Shown: positions 35,612 through 44,723, counted from the first letter of the stretch. The stretch is 64,000 nt of DNA from Dyadobacter sp. (GCF_017744695.1 NZ_JAGIAS010000001.1:1207013-1271012), one strand, 5' to 3'. Numbers and translations: made by a program. The notes: generated by a model from the letters alone, not told the origin.

Positions 35612-36103
35612 ATGAACAAAGACACTTATCCATTCTATCGGGCCGAAGACAATTCATTGTATTTTTTCATCAGCAAGGGCATTCATGGCAATATTCAAAA
35701 AGTTGTTTCGATCAACAAAATTCCCGACAGCTCGGACTATCCTTCGGAGTCAGCATACAATCTCGGGTTCGGCGATGTCGTGGCCGCTTACGATGGTTGG
35801 ACTCTTGACGACAGCCCCAGGAGCGGGAATGGTGATATGCCAAAAGTTATTGCGACCGTTGCCAGAATAGCAATGGAGTTTTTAAGGGAACATCCTGAAT
35901 CGCTACTCTCGTTGGAGGGATATATGGACGAAAAATCCACTATGCAAGGTAAAAATCAGCGTAATGTTCTCTACCAAAGAGCAATTAACTCGAACTGGTT
36001 ACAATTATCGGCTGAATTTCGATTCTGGGGAGTCAAGTCAGGAGAAATCGCAGATTATATCGTTGGCAATCAGTATGACAAAATACTGGTCGGCTGCAAA
36101 TAA
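35612..36103 (+). CDS. DUF6934-like protein of unknown function
   Basis: This 163-residue cytoplasmic protein resembles the Bacteroidota DUF6934 family. The pattern is KKVV near the start, YNLGFGDV in the middle, GNGDMPKVIATVARIAMEFLREHPE, and then a region ending with YQRAINSNW and EFRFWG. No function is established. A 64-residue protein is encoded 32 bases downstream, and such two-gene pairs with a small charged partner can behave like toxin-antitoxin units; that is inference. The frame opens nine codons earlier, but ATG 35612 is the natural start. The strong terminator upstream separates it from the GapN-like gene. Confidence 0.72.
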   Translation: MNKDTYPFYRAEDNSLYFFISKGIHGNIQKVVSINKIPDSSDYPSESAYNLGFGDVVAAYDGWTLDDSPRSGNGDMPKVIATVARIAMEFLREHPESLLSLEGYMDEKSTMQGKNQRNVLYQRAINSNWLQLSAEFRFWGVKSGEIADYIVGNQYDKILVGCK

Positions 36104-36135
36104 TTGTTTAACTTTAATACTATCACGCGATAATT

Positions 36136-36330
36136 ATGAGCATGGAAAAACACACAACCCAAGAGCATGAAGCTATGTTAGAAGAGCTTCTCAAGGACAA
36201 GGAGAGAATCTATGAAGCAATTAGAAATTCGCCCTTCCTGAAAAAGAAGAATGAAAAAGCAGCGGAAGACTTTGCAAAGCTGCAACGTCCATTCCCTTGG
36301 GAAAAAGCAAAATCAGAAACTGATTCTTGA
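36136..36330 (+). CDS. Small charged protein, partner of the DUF6934-like gene
   Basis: This 64-residue, highly charged helical protein was not recognised as a named family. The first 45 residues are likely one or two helices (HEAMLEELLKDKERIYEAI), then a basic patch (FLKKKNEK) and a C-terminal PFPWEK motif. It has no signal peptide. It follows the DUF6934-like gene by 32 bases on the same strand, so the two are likely co-expressed. A hairpin follows the stop. Confidence 0.6.
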   Translation: MSMEKHTTQEHEAMLEELLKDKERIYEAIRNSPFLKKKNEKAAEDFAKLQRPFPWEKAKSETDS

Positions 36331-36351
36331 ATCGTATATGCAAAAGGCAAC

Positions 36352-36376
36352 CGGCAACCACAGCAAAAGGTTGCCG
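36352..36376. terminator. Probable bidirectional terminator hairpin
   Basis: CGGCAACC pairs exactly with GGTTGCCG around a 9-base loop, between the small-protein gene and the convergent end of the sulfatase cluster. T-rich sequence follows on the plus side after about six bases. Confidence 0.6.
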
Positions 36377-36393
36377 ATTGTAATCTTTTTCCC

Positions 36394-37116
36394 TCACAAA
36401 TTCGCTTCCGCCAGCACCCTTTCAATCTCCCCCTTCGGTGTAACGCCACTCTTCTTCCAAACCACCTGGCTACCGCGATACAGAATCAAAGTAGGCAATG
36501 CCGTCACGCCCAGCTCTTTGGTAAGCGCCTTGTTTTCATAGGCCTCGATGTTGATCACTTTCACGGAGCTGGCCTGTTCATGCTTGATAGAATCCACAAT
36601 AGGGGCCAGTTTTTTGCAGGAGCCGCAATAGCGCGAGCCGAAATCCACAAGCACCAGTTTATCGGATTTCAGGGACGCCTGGTAGTCACTCAGCGAAAGG
36701 CCGGGACCCACCGTGGAAATGACCGGTTTACCCAGGCCAATCCATTTGCTCAATCCGCCCGGGAGTTCGGTCACGTCGCTGAAACCATTGTCACGGAGGT
36801 CCGTTGCCAGCTTACCGCTACGGCCGTTGGCGATGGAGTAAATGAAGGTCGGTTTGCTTTTGTCGAGTTTAGCGATGGCCTTGGAGAAATCGGCTTCGTT
36901 GGCGACGCTGAAACTGGTGGCGCCTTCGAGATGGTTCTGCGCATACTCTTCCGGCAGACGGGCGTCGAGGATCTGGGCATTTTTGCCTGCCTTGGACAAC
37001 CGTGCTTCAAATTCCTCGAATGAAACGAGGTCGCGTTTGGGGGCGGTCTGTGCATTCAGTGCGGTATGGGCAAAAAGCAACCATACCAGTGCGAACAACG
37101 GTCTGAAAGTTTTCAT
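36394..37116 (-). CDS. Secreted rhodanese-like / thioredoxin fusion
   Basis: This 240-residue protein is exported by a signal peptide ending near LNAQ (residues 1-23). A rhodanese-like domain (about 28-132) is followed by a thioredoxin domain (about 140-240). The rhodanese active-site loop reads YSIANGRSG with serine at residue 94 where active sulfurtransferases have cysteine, so sulfur transfer by the usual route is not possible. The thioredoxin motif is CGSC (164-167) in RYCGSCKKL, with the cis-proline region ALPTLILY. A periplasmic thiol-disulfide role is likely, and the rhodanese part may only bind. The gene is last in the sulfatase cluster, which makes redox care of the locus's products an attractive but unproven idea. 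Confidence 0.88.
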   Translation of the reverse strand: MKTFRPLFALVWLLFAHTALNAQTAPKRDLVSFEEFEARLSKAGKNAQILDARLPEEYAQNHLEGATSFSVANEADFSKAIAKLDKSKPTFIYSIANGRSGKLATDLRDNGFSDVTELPGGLSKWIGLGKPVISTVGPGLSLSDYQASLKSDKLVLVDFGSRYCGSCKKLAPIVDSIKHEQASSVKVINIEAYENKALTKELGVTALPTLILYRGSQVVWKKSGVTPKGEIERVLAEANL

Positions 37117-37174
37117 TGAAACTGGGTTTAAAAGTGATTACTGCTTTCGGTGGTTGGCCTTGGCTATCGACTTT

Positions 37175-39004
37175 TTACTTTGAGTTCTTGTAGTTTTGGA
37201 GCAGCACCTTGGCTGCCCGAATGTCATAATCGAACATTTCAGCCTTCTGCTCCGAAATCTTTTCCGCACCGGGAATCGCCGGCGCAGCGTCTTTTCCCGT
37301 CAGGTCCAGGACATTCAGAGCTTGCAGACGGGCGTAAGGGTTATCGCTTTTCAATGCGTCGGTTAACGTAGTGATGGCGCCCGGCTTGTCCGTGCCTGTT
37401 ACATAAAGCGCCTCCGCCGCGGCAATGCGCACCGCCACTTCCGGGTCTTTCAATGCCTTTTGCAATGCAACTTTACCCGACGAAGCTTTTAGTACGGTGA
37501 GGCCCGTGGCTGCCCAGTAGCGCACGGATGCGTCGGCATCGCCCAATGCGTTGATCAGCGCTTGCGTGTGAGCAGGATTCCGGGATGAAGCCAGGTCCGC
37601 TATCGCGGTAATCTTCGCCAAATCATACCTGCCACTTCGTGCATAGTCATACAAAGGCGTCGTTTTAGCAATCTCGTAAATGATCGCTTCCGGAATAAAG
37701 CCGACATCCTTATAGTTCTTAATCCATTGTTCGTTGGCATTTCGCAACCTCACAAGCTCCTTCTTGTATTTCGGATCGCCGGCAAGGTTATGGATGTTAT
37801 GCGGGTCGGCGTCGACATCGAATAGCTCCTCAGCGGGCTTCTCTTCCCAGAATTTGGATTGCACTGCATTGAGTTTTCCGGCCTTGTACAAATCCTCCCA
37901 TGATTTCACCGAAGGCGCCCGCCAGAGGTATTCCAGGTATTGACCGTAAATTTTGTTGGGTAGATAATTCCGGATGTAACGAAACTGCTTGTCCCGCACC
38001 GAACGCGACATATCGATCCGCTCATCCATCCTTCCCCTGAAACCGAATGCATACAGTGGCTCCGGCTTCTGCTGTTTACCCAGAAACGCCCCTCCCTGCA
38101 TGTAATCAGGCACTTTAATATCAGCAAGACTTAGGACCGTCGGCGCAAAGTCCAGGAAAGTAACCAGCCTGTCGGACACGCTGCCTTGCTTTTGACTGGC
38201 CAGGTGCGCATACTTCGGCGGCAAATGGACGATCAGCGGCACATGTAAGCCCGATTCGTACATAAACCGCTTGCTGCGTGCCAGCACGCCGCCATTATCG
38301 GCATAGTAAAACACGATCGTGTTCTCAGCCAGCCCTTCGTCCTTCAATTCCTGCAACAGCTTTCCAAATTGCCGGTCCATTTCTTCCAGCTTGTCATAAT
38401 ACTGCGCCCAGTCATGCTTCAATTCGGGCGTTGCGGGATGATAGGGCGGCAATGGGACCTTTTCAGGGTCATGTTTCAATGCAGGCAGCGGCTCGTGCAG
38501 TGAGCTTTCGTGCGAAACATTCAGGTTAAATACAGCAAAAAACGGCTGGCCCGGCTTCCTGTTCTTGTATGTCGCCTTGTTGCTCGATTCATCCCAGGCG
38601 TCCAGCTGGTCCGGCGTATTGTAATCCTTTTTGGCATTGTTGGTCGTGTAGTAACCGGCCTCACGCAGGTATTTCGGGAAAAACTTCACGAACGCGGGCG
38701 ACGGGTACGTGCTCCGCATATGCTCGGTCCCCAGCGAAGGCGGGTACATGCCTGTGATGAGCGTATTACGCGAGGGCGCACACACGGGAGCGGTCGAGAA
38801 GGCATTTTTGTAACGGATGCTCCCGGTCGCGAATTGGTCCAGGTTGGGCGTCGTCGCGAATTTATCACCATAGCTACCGAGCAGAATGGTATTGTCCTCG
38901 CTCACGATCCAGAGGATGTTCGGGCGGTCCTGCGCGATGGCCGGGCGTAATGCGATGGCTAGTATCACCAGAAGGATTTTGCGGGTCAGTTTGTGCATTT
39001 GCAT
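37175..39004 (-). CDS. Secreted sulfatase, N-sulfoglucosamine sulfohydrolase-like, with HEAT-like tail
   Basis: This formylglycine sulfatase has 609 residues with a signal peptide ending near AIAQ. The start of the domain is NILWIVSEDN, with the metal-binding acidic residues, and the signature is VCAPSRNTLITGMYP, where the cysteine becomes formylglycine (C-x-P-S-R). The SEDN start resembles heparan N-sulfatases. From about 460 the sequence turns into alpha-helical repeats of HEAT type (for example DADASVRYWAATGL and DPEVAVRIAAAEAL), which are not part of the catalytic fold. ATG 39004 and ATG 38998 are both possible. It is one of three sulfatases transcribed with susCD; the sugar attacked is unknown. 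Confidence 0.9.
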   Translation of the reverse strand: MQMHKLTRKILLVILAIALRPAIAQDRPNILWIVSEDNTILLGSYGDKFATTPNLDQFATGSIRYKNAFSTAPVCAPSRNTLITGMYPPSLGTEHMRSTYPSPAFVKFFPKYLREAGYYTTNNAKKDYNTPDQLDAWDESSNKATYKNRKPGQPFFAVFNLNVSHESSLHEPLPALKHDPEKVPLPPYHPATPELKHDWAQYYDKLEEMDRQFGKLLQELKDEGLAENTIVFYYADNGGVLARSKRFMYESGLHVPLIVHLPPKYAHLASQKQGSVSDRLVTFLDFAPTVLSLADIKVPDYMQGGAFLGKQQKPEPLYAFGFRGRMDERIDMSRSVRDKQFRYIRNYLPNKIYGQYLEYLWRAPSVKSWEDLYKAGKLNAVQSKFWEEKPAEELFDVDADPHNIHNLAGDPKYKKELVRLRNANEQWIKNYKDVGFIPEAIIYEIAKTTPLYDYARSGRYDLAKITAIADLASSRNPAHTQALINALGDADASVRYWAATGLTVLKASSGKVALQKALKDPEVAVRIAAAEALYVTGTDKPGAITTLTDALKSDNPYARLQALNVLDLTGKDAAPAIPGAEKISEQKAEMFDYDIRAAKVLLQNYKNSK

Positions 39005-39008
39005 TGTT

Positions 39009-39168
39009 GTTACATCGCTACGCGATTTTTCGAAAACATTGGCATTGTTCTTTTTCCTACCAATGTTACGTCGCTACGCGACTTAGTCAAATCAAATGCC
39101 GTCAGGCATGTAATATTGGTAGTATGGTATTGTTACACACCACTTCGCAAATGCCGTCAGGCATGTAA
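39009..39168. repeat. Array of four palindromic repeats (two variants)
   Basis: Between two sulfatase genes lie two copies of GTTACRTCGCTACGCGAYTT (39009-39028 and 39065-39084) and two copies of AAATGCCGTCAGGCATGTAA (39094-39113 and 39149-39168). Each core is a hairpin: TCGC-TAC-GCGA, and ATGCC-GTCA-GGCAT. Inverting the second variant gives TTACATGCCTGACGGCATTT, so both variants share the flank TTACAT...ATT and differ in the core. Outer arms GTTGTTAC and GTAACAAC are exact complements, and CCAATGTTAC and GTAATATTGG pair with one G-U, giving a nested inverted array. This is REP-like and may also trim mRNA. Confidence 0.85.
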
Positions 39169-39184
39169 CAACAAATCAAAACCC

Positions 39185-41494
39185 TTATTTCGCGCCCAAA
39201 ACCGCCTGCTGCGTGGGTGCGAGGTCGATGGTGACCTTGTTGATTTTACCAGTAAATGCAAAAGGCACTTTATAAGTATCCCCTACCGGTGTGAGGTCAT
39301 CGAAACCGACATTCACACCCTCGTGCAAATACAGCGCATCCGAAGTTTTGGCCAATGTGCCCTCTCCTACCTTCGCATTATTGACATACAAAGTCACCAC
39401 ACCGCCGCCATTCTGGTCGTACTGGACGCTGGCTTTCAGTTCCACTTTCCCTGCCGGCAAAGTTGCATTGGAAGAGCTTACCACATATTTGTTGCCGTCA
39501 CCCACCGCGTAAACGAATTGCAAGCGCTGATTTTGAATAAAAAAGCTCAATCCGCCTGCCGCGCCACCCCTCGACAGCAGCACACCCTCCGTTTCCACAC
39601 CCGATAGCACCGCATCCGCCACGATCGAGAACGAACGTTTCAATGCAAACGGGCTGGCCACGTCGATAATCGTCGATTGACCCGGGTAAAGCACCACTTT
39701 ATCCACATTATTATACGCAGTAGGTAATGTAAATGGCTCGGTACCATCCTTCAACGGGTACACATTGTATTTCACAGCCTCACTATCGAACAATGCTTTC
39801 AGTTCCTTCAATTTCGCCGGATTGGAAGCTGCGAGGTCGTTGGTTTCGTTGAAATCTTCATTCAGGTTGTAAAGCTCCCATTGATCTTTTTCAAAATCCT
39901 GACCCTTCACGTGCAGGGAACCGGCCTTCCAACCATCCTTATAAATAGAGCGGGAACCACGGATTTCGTAATACTGAACCGTATGGCGGCTTTTGGCACC
40001 AGCGTCATTAAGGCTGTATGCGAGGCTCGTTCCCTCGATCGGGTCTTGCTTGATACCATTCAGAACAACCGGAGCCTTAATATTCAGCAGTTCCAAAGTA
40101 GTGGGTAAAATGTCCGAAACATGGCCATACTGGTTGCGGATGCCGCCTTTCTCCTTGATACCTTTGGGATAGAAAACGATGAGCGGGTTGTGCGTACCGC
40201 CTTCCGAGTTCGCGTCCTGCTTCCAATGGCGGAACGGTACATTGGTAGCAGCCGCCCAGCCGAGCGGGTAATTCACCTTTGAAAACTCGGTGCCAATCAG
40301 GTCTATCTGCTCGATATTCTTTTTCAAACGCTCCACTTCCGAAATACCAGTCCCGAAATTATTAACTGTACCTACGAAAGTTCCTTCCTTACTCGCACCA
40401 TTATCACCCACCGAAACGATGACGATTGTATTATCCAGTTCACCGGCTTCTCGAATATGGTTGATAACCCTTCCGAGCTCATGATCCGTATATTCCAGAA
40501 AACCCGCATAAGTTTCCATAAACCGCGCATAAAGCTTTTTCTCGTCGGCGCCCAGTGAGTTCCATTCTTTCACACCCGGATTGCGCGGCGGGACTTTGGC
40601 AGTCTTGGGAATAACCCCCAACCTGATCTGATTCGCCAGAACCTGCTCGCGATAAGCATCCCAGCCCGCATCGAACTTGCCTTTGTATTTATCCGACCAT
40701 TCCCTGGCCACCTGATGCGGCGCATGCCCCGCCCCGGTTGCGACGTACAGGAAAAACGGCTTGTCCGGGTTACCCGATTTCTGGCTCGCCAGGTAACTGA
40801 TGGCGCGGTCGGCGATCAGCTCATTGAAATGCTTGCCATCTTGCCGGTCCGGTTCGCGGTGCGTACCTTCCCAGAGCTCGGGATGCCACTGGTCGATGCT
40901 ACCGCGTGACGGGAACCCATAAAATTGCTCGAAGCCACGCCCCGTCGGCCAGCGGTTGAACGGGCCGGCCGGCGTGAGGTCGGCCAGCGGGGTAATGTGC
41001 CATTTGCCCAATGCAAATGTATTGTATCCGTTATCTTTCAGGATTTCGGCAATGGTGCCTTTCTCAAACGGGATGAGCGCGTCATAACCCGGCGTACCAA
41101 TGGCGGTTTCAGGGAAAAGCCCCATGTGCGCCGGATGCTGGTTGCGCCCCGTGAGCAGGGATGCGCGCGTGGGTGCGCAAATCGCCGTCGTATGGAAGTT
41201 GGTATAACGCAACCCATTGTTAGCCAGACTATCCAGCGTAGGCGTATGGATCAACCCGCCGAAAGTACTGATCGCACCGTAACCAATGTCGTCCAGCAAA
41301 ATCCAGACGACGTTGGGCGAGCCTTTCGCCGCCTTCTTCTTCTCCGGCCATGACTCCTGCGTTTCAGCTACTGTTTTACCAATTTTACCCTGGTAAGCAG
41401 GCGTCGGCGCATATTGCGCTTGCAGACCGCTCGCAGCCAGCACAGCCAGTGCACCGAGCGATAATCTATTCCATGGACGATATATTTTCTTCAT
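39185..41494 (-). CDS. Arylsulfatase with C-terminal lectin-like domain
   Basis: This is a 769-residue secreted sulfatase. Its signal peptide ends near LQAQ and the catalytic core begins VVWILLDDIGYG. The formylglycine signature is ICAPTRASLLTGR (C-x-P-T-R). Further landmarks are FALGKWHITP and FFLYVATGAGHAPHQV (key GKWHI and GHAPH). The last ~170 residues are beta-rich, with VTLYVNNAKVGEG, typical of a concanavalin-like domain found in long arylsulfatases. The longest frame opens at 41533, but ATG 41494 starts the signal peptide. It is transcribed with the neighbouring sulfatases and susCD. No maturase (sulfatase-modifying factor) is in the window. Confidence 0.92.
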   Translation of the reverse strand: MKKIYRPWNRLSLGALAVLAASGLQAQYAPTPAYQGKIGKTVAETQESWPEKKKAAKGSPNVVWILLDDIGYGAISTFGGLIHTPTLDSLANNGLRYTNFHTTAICAPTRASLLTGRNQHPAHMGLFPETAIGTPGYDALIPFEKGTIAEILKDNGYNTFALGKWHITPLADLTPAGPFNRWPTGRGFEQFYGFPSRGSIDQWHPELWEGTHREPDRQDGKHFNELIADRAISYLASQKSGNPDKPFFLYVATGAGHAPHQVAREWSDKYKGKFDAGWDAYREQVLANQIRLGVIPKTAKVPPRNPGVKEWNSLGADEKKLYARFMETYAGFLEYTDHELGRVINHIREAGELDNTIVIVSVGDNGASKEGTFVGTVNNFGTGISEVERLKKNIEQIDLIGTEFSKVNYPLGWAAATNVPFRHWKQDANSEGGTHNPLIVFYPKGIKEKGGIRNQYGHVSDILPTTLELLNIKAPVVLNGIKQDPIEGTSLAYSLNDAGAKSRHTVQYYEIRGSRSIYKDGWKAGSLHVKGQDFEKDQWELYNLNEDFNETNDLAASNPAKLKELKALFDSEAVKYNVYPLKDGTEPFTLPTAYNNVDKVVLYPGQSTIIDVASPFALKRSFSIVADAVLSGVETEGVLLSRGGAAGGLSFFIQNQRLQFVYAVGDGNKYVVSSSNATLPAGKVELKASVQYDQNGGGVVTLYVNNAKVGEGTLAKTSDALYLHEGVNVGFDDLTPVGDTYKVPFAFTGKINKVTIDLAPTQQAVLGAK

Positions 41495-41536
41495 AACAAA
41501 CTGTTTTTGAATGTATTTTAAATCAATATCCAATTC

Positions 41537-43126
41537 CTATTTGATCGTATTCCAATCCACTACGCCCACTTTCGCCGCCCATTCGAGGTATTCTTTTTCC
41601 AGTTCCTTCACTTTTTGAGGGTAACGCGTCGCGAGGTTCCGCGTTTCGCTCCGGTCGGTTTGGAGGTCGTACAATTCCCAGGGCTGGTTTATTTCCGCCA
41701 CAAGTTTCCAATTGGCCTTGCGGACGGCGCGGCTGCCTTCGTGTTCCCAGAAAATGGCCTTAGGTTGCGTGGCCTGCGGGTTTTGAAATAGTGGTGTTAA
41801 AGAGCTTCCTGCCAGCGATGTAAGCCTTTCATCCCCAAACGTTTCGGGGTACCGAACGCCCGCCAGTTCAAGCAGCGTGGGCATAATATCGGTAATATGA
41901 CTTACCTGCGTGCTTAATGCATTTGCCTTGATTTTCCCCGGAAACCAGGCAATAAATGGCGACGCAATACCCCCCTCGTGCGTATTCTTTTTGAATAGTT
42001 TGAAAGGCGTGTTGCTCGCATTGCCCCAAGGCGGGTCATAACTATCGATCGAATGCACCGAACCCGGCTCGCCTGTTTTTGGGGTTACATAATTCCACTC
42101 GCGGACGGTATCGCCGCTGCCGCCATTATCTGAAACAAAAATCACAAGTGTGTTCCGGTCGCGGCCAATGGCCTTTACTTTGTCGAGTACCTGCCCAATG
42201 CATTGGTCCATGCGGTCAATCATGGCGGCGTAAATGGCCATCCGGGTATCCCATCGATCCTTTTCGGCAGCGGATAGGGCATTCCATCCGGGCGCTTTCT
42301 CGTAGCGCGGCGAGAGCTTCCATTCTTTTTGAATAATACCCAGCGAAATCAGCTTCCGGTAGCGGGCTTCCCGCAGCGCATCCCAGCCTTGCAGGTATTT
42401 GCCTTTGTAGCGGGCAATATCTTCCGGCAATGCCTGGATCGGCCAGTGCGGGGCATTGTAGGCCAGGTATAAAAAGAATGGATTCGACTGATCCTTCACG
42501 CGGTCAATGGACTGGACCGCGAAATCGGTAATGGCTTGTGTGAGATAGCGTGAAGTGTCGTACCGCTGTATCGCCCGGCCGTTCAGTTGAAACGTAACCG
42601 TCCGGCCGTCGTTGTAAAGCGGTTCCGAGTTGAAATAGCTGCTGCCATTGTTTTGCAGGGTAAACGACTGGTCGAACCCGCGGTTGACCGCCCAGGCTGA
42701 GGGGACAAGTCCCACATGCCATTTGCCCGAAACGATGGTGTTATAACCGCCCGTTTTGAGCAGTTGGGCAATGGTAGCACTGTTTTTACTTAAATATCCC
42801 TGGTAGGCAGGCGTACCCTTGTCCTGCACCATGTCGCCCACGCCCGCCTGATGCGGGTACAAGCCCGTGAGCAGGGCCGCGCGTGAAGGGCAGCAGCGAC
42901 CGCTATTGTAAAACTGGGTAATGCGCAAGCCCTCGTGCGCCAACCGGTCAAGGTTAGGGGTGTGTATTTCGGAGCCAAAACTCCCGAGATCCGAAAAACC
43001 CAGATCATCGGCCAGTATGAGGACGATATTAGGTTTTTCGGATACCTGTTGTGCAGGCACAGGCACCGGCGTCATGACCGCCAGTGCCCAGATCGTGCCT
43101 ACCCCAAAGAAAGCTTTCTTATTCAT
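41537..43126 (-). CDS. Arylsulfatase
   Basis: This is a 529-residue secreted sulfatase. Its signal peptide ends near VPAQ and the domain start is NIVLILADDLGFSDLGSFG (key LADDLG), giving the metal-binding DD. The signature CCPSRAALLTGLYP is the formylglycine site (C-x-P-S-R, the second C modified). GKWHVG and FFLYLAYNAPHWPIQ are normal for arylsulfatase A-like enzymes. It is upstream of the longer arylsulfatase and downstream of susD, with gaps of only 28-43 bases, so the cluster is one operon. The sulfated glycan substrate is not known. Confidence 0.93.
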   Translation of the reverse strand: MNKKAFFGVGTIWALAVMTPVPVPAQQVSEKPNIVLILADDLGFSDLGSFGSEIHTPNLDRLAHEGLRITQFYNSGRCCPSRAALLTGLYPHQAGVGDMVQDKGTPAYQGYLSKNSATIAQLLKTGGYNTIVSGKWHVGLVPSAWAVNRGFDQSFTLQNNGSSYFNSEPLYNDGRTVTFQLNGRAIQRYDTSRYLTQAITDFAVQSIDRVKDQSNPFFLYLAYNAPHWPIQALPEDIARYKGKYLQGWDALREARYRKLISLGIIQKEWKLSPRYEKAPGWNALSAAEKDRWDTRMAIYAAMIDRMDQCIGQVLDKVKAIGRDRNTLVIFVSDNGGSGDTVREWNYVTPKTGEPGSVHSIDSYDPPWGNASNTPFKLFKKNTHEGGIASPFIAWFPGKIKANALSTQVSHITDIMPTLLELAGVRYPETFGDERLTSLAGSSLTPLFQNPQATQPKAIFWEHEGSRAVRKANWKLVAEINQPWELYDLQTDRSETRNLATRYPQKVKELEKEYLEWAAKVGVVDWNTIK

Positions 43127-43154
43127 TCAATACCAACAGATTACAAACCCGGTG

Positions 43155-44723
43155 CTACTCCCAAAGCGGATTTTGCTTCAACAATGCATTGTTGTCGATT
43201 TCCGATTGCGGGATCGGGTAATAGACATGCTTCGGCGCCGCATTGGTTTTTCCAACTTTTTGTTGATTGGCCACGAACGTGCTGTTGTAAGCCGCATCGC
43301 GCTGACGGATCAGGTCAAACCAGCGCTGGTATTCGTAAGTGAGTTCCAAACGGCGGTCGAGGTATACCGAATCGCGGAACTGGTCTTTGGTGAGGCCTGT
43401 CGTCAGATCGGGCAATCCCGCACGTTTGCGGACTCTGTTCAATGATTTGTACGCTTTTACGGTCGGGCCGTTCGCCTCGTTTTCGGCCTCGGCGTGGATC
43501 AGCAGCAATTCGGCATAGCGGATAATGGGTACATTGGCTGCCGACTGGTTGGTAACCGCCGTCGAAGCAGGATCGGCCCATTTGTTCCAGAATGGCGTCG
43601 AATCGTTCGGAACCGCCGCATTTGCAATTGGCAGGGCATATTTACGGCCGTTCGAAGGACTGGTGAAGCTTCTCACAAAAGTCACATCACGACGCTTGTC
43701 GCCAGGCTTGAACAATTTATAAATGCTGAAAAACTTGTCGTTGCCCTGGGTGTAATACCGCACCATGTGCGCATAGTTGCCATTCAAACCCGGCACACCC
43801 GACAGGATCGAACGCGGCCACTCGTTGTTACCCTGTGCCAGTGAGTTGGATTTAAACTGCGCTGAGAAGATGTGCTCCTTGTTGTTCTTGAATGCCGGCA
43901 GAAAAACCTCGGCATAGTTGGTCACGAGGTCGTAACCGTAATTGCCCGTGCCGCCGTCCGCAGCCGACAATGCTTCCTCCGCCTTGTTCACCGCTGACTG
44001 ATATTTCGCACTCACTTTCAAAGGCAGCGAAGCCTGGGTCAGATACACTTTCGCCAGCAGCACCTTGGCCGCTCCCGCTGTCGCGCGCCCTACGTTGGGC
44101 GACGCATAGGTAGCCGGAAGCACCGCGGCGGCTTCGGTGAGGTCTTTCTCGATCTGCGCGTAAATGTCAGCCGAAGGTGATTTGGCAATCGCGTAATCTG
44201 CTGCATTCACGTACTTCTGGTATTCGAGAATCAGCGGAACGTCGCCGTACAAGCGCACGAGGTTGAAGTAATACAATGCACGCAGGAACTTGGTCTCGCC
44301 GAGCAAGCGCGTTTTCAATGCCTCGTCAAACTGAATGGCCGGTACTTTTTCCAATACCACATTGGCCTTTTTAATTGCCGCATAATGCTGTTGCCAGAGT
44401 TCATAAATCCGCAGATTGGTCGACGAATGCGCCAATACCGATAGCGAACGCACATCGGGATTCGTTGCGCCTGGTCCTGGATCCTCGTCATCGCCGGCCA
44501 TGTTCATACCGGTATTGAAGAGCGTGTTGTAAGGCGTCTGGATCGACGATCCGCCTGAATTCAGGAAGAAATACACCGCATTCACCGCGTTCACTGCGTC
44601 GGCCTGCGTTTTGTAATACTGGTCTTCCGACAAAAATGCCTCGGGTTCTTCTTTCAGGAATTCCTCGCACGAAAGCGAAGCAAATGCCGTGAAACCCAAC
44701 AGAATATATTTAAATGCTTTCAT
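43155..44723 (-). CDS. SusD/RagB-family nutrient-binding lipoprotein
   Basis: This surface lipoprotein has 522 residues and forms the lid of a SusC channel, capturing glycans. The signal ends in a lipobox with cysteine C19 (FASLSCEEFL). The N-terminal region has the SusD helical start FLSEDQYYKTQADAVNAVNAVY (key QYYKTQADAV) and tetratricopeptide-like helices. The C-terminal SusD domain has RYAELLLIHAEAENE and YEYQRWFDLIR, both characteristic, and the end is YYPIPQSEIDNN. It follows susC by 26 bases. With the sulfatases downstream it marks a polysaccharide utilisation locus. Confidence 0.96.
   Translation of the reverse strand: MKAFKYILLGFTAFASLSCEEFLKEEPEAFLSEDQYYKTQADAVNAVNAVYFFLNSGGSSIQTPYNTLFNTGMNMAGDDEDPGPGATNPDVRSLSVLAHSSTNLRIYELWQQHYAAIKKANVVLEKVPAIQFDEALKTRLLGETKFLRALYYFNLVRLYGDVPLILEYQKYVNAADYAIAKSPSADIYAQIEKDLTEAAAVLPATYASPNVGRATAGAAKVLLAKVYLTQASLPLKVSAKYQSAVNKAEEALSAADGGTGNYGYDLVTNYAEVFLPAFKNNKEHIFSAQFKSNSLAQGNNEWPRSILSGVPGLNGNYAHMVRYYTQGNDKFFSIYKLFKPGDKRRDVTFVRSFTSPSNGRKYALPIANAAVPNDSTPFWNKWADPASTAVTNQSAANVPIIRYAELLLIHAEAENEANGPTVKAYKSLNRVRKRAGLPDLTTGLTKDQFRDSVYLDRRLELTYEYQRWFDLIRQRDAAYNSTFVANQQKVGKTNAAPKHVYYPIPQSEIDNNALLKQNPLWE

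Noticed and set aside
34234..35625. 463-residue open frame on the minus strand opposite the GapN-like gene
   Set aside because: Antisense shadow of a well-supported aldehyde dehydrogenase, with low-complexity charged translation and no recognisable motif.
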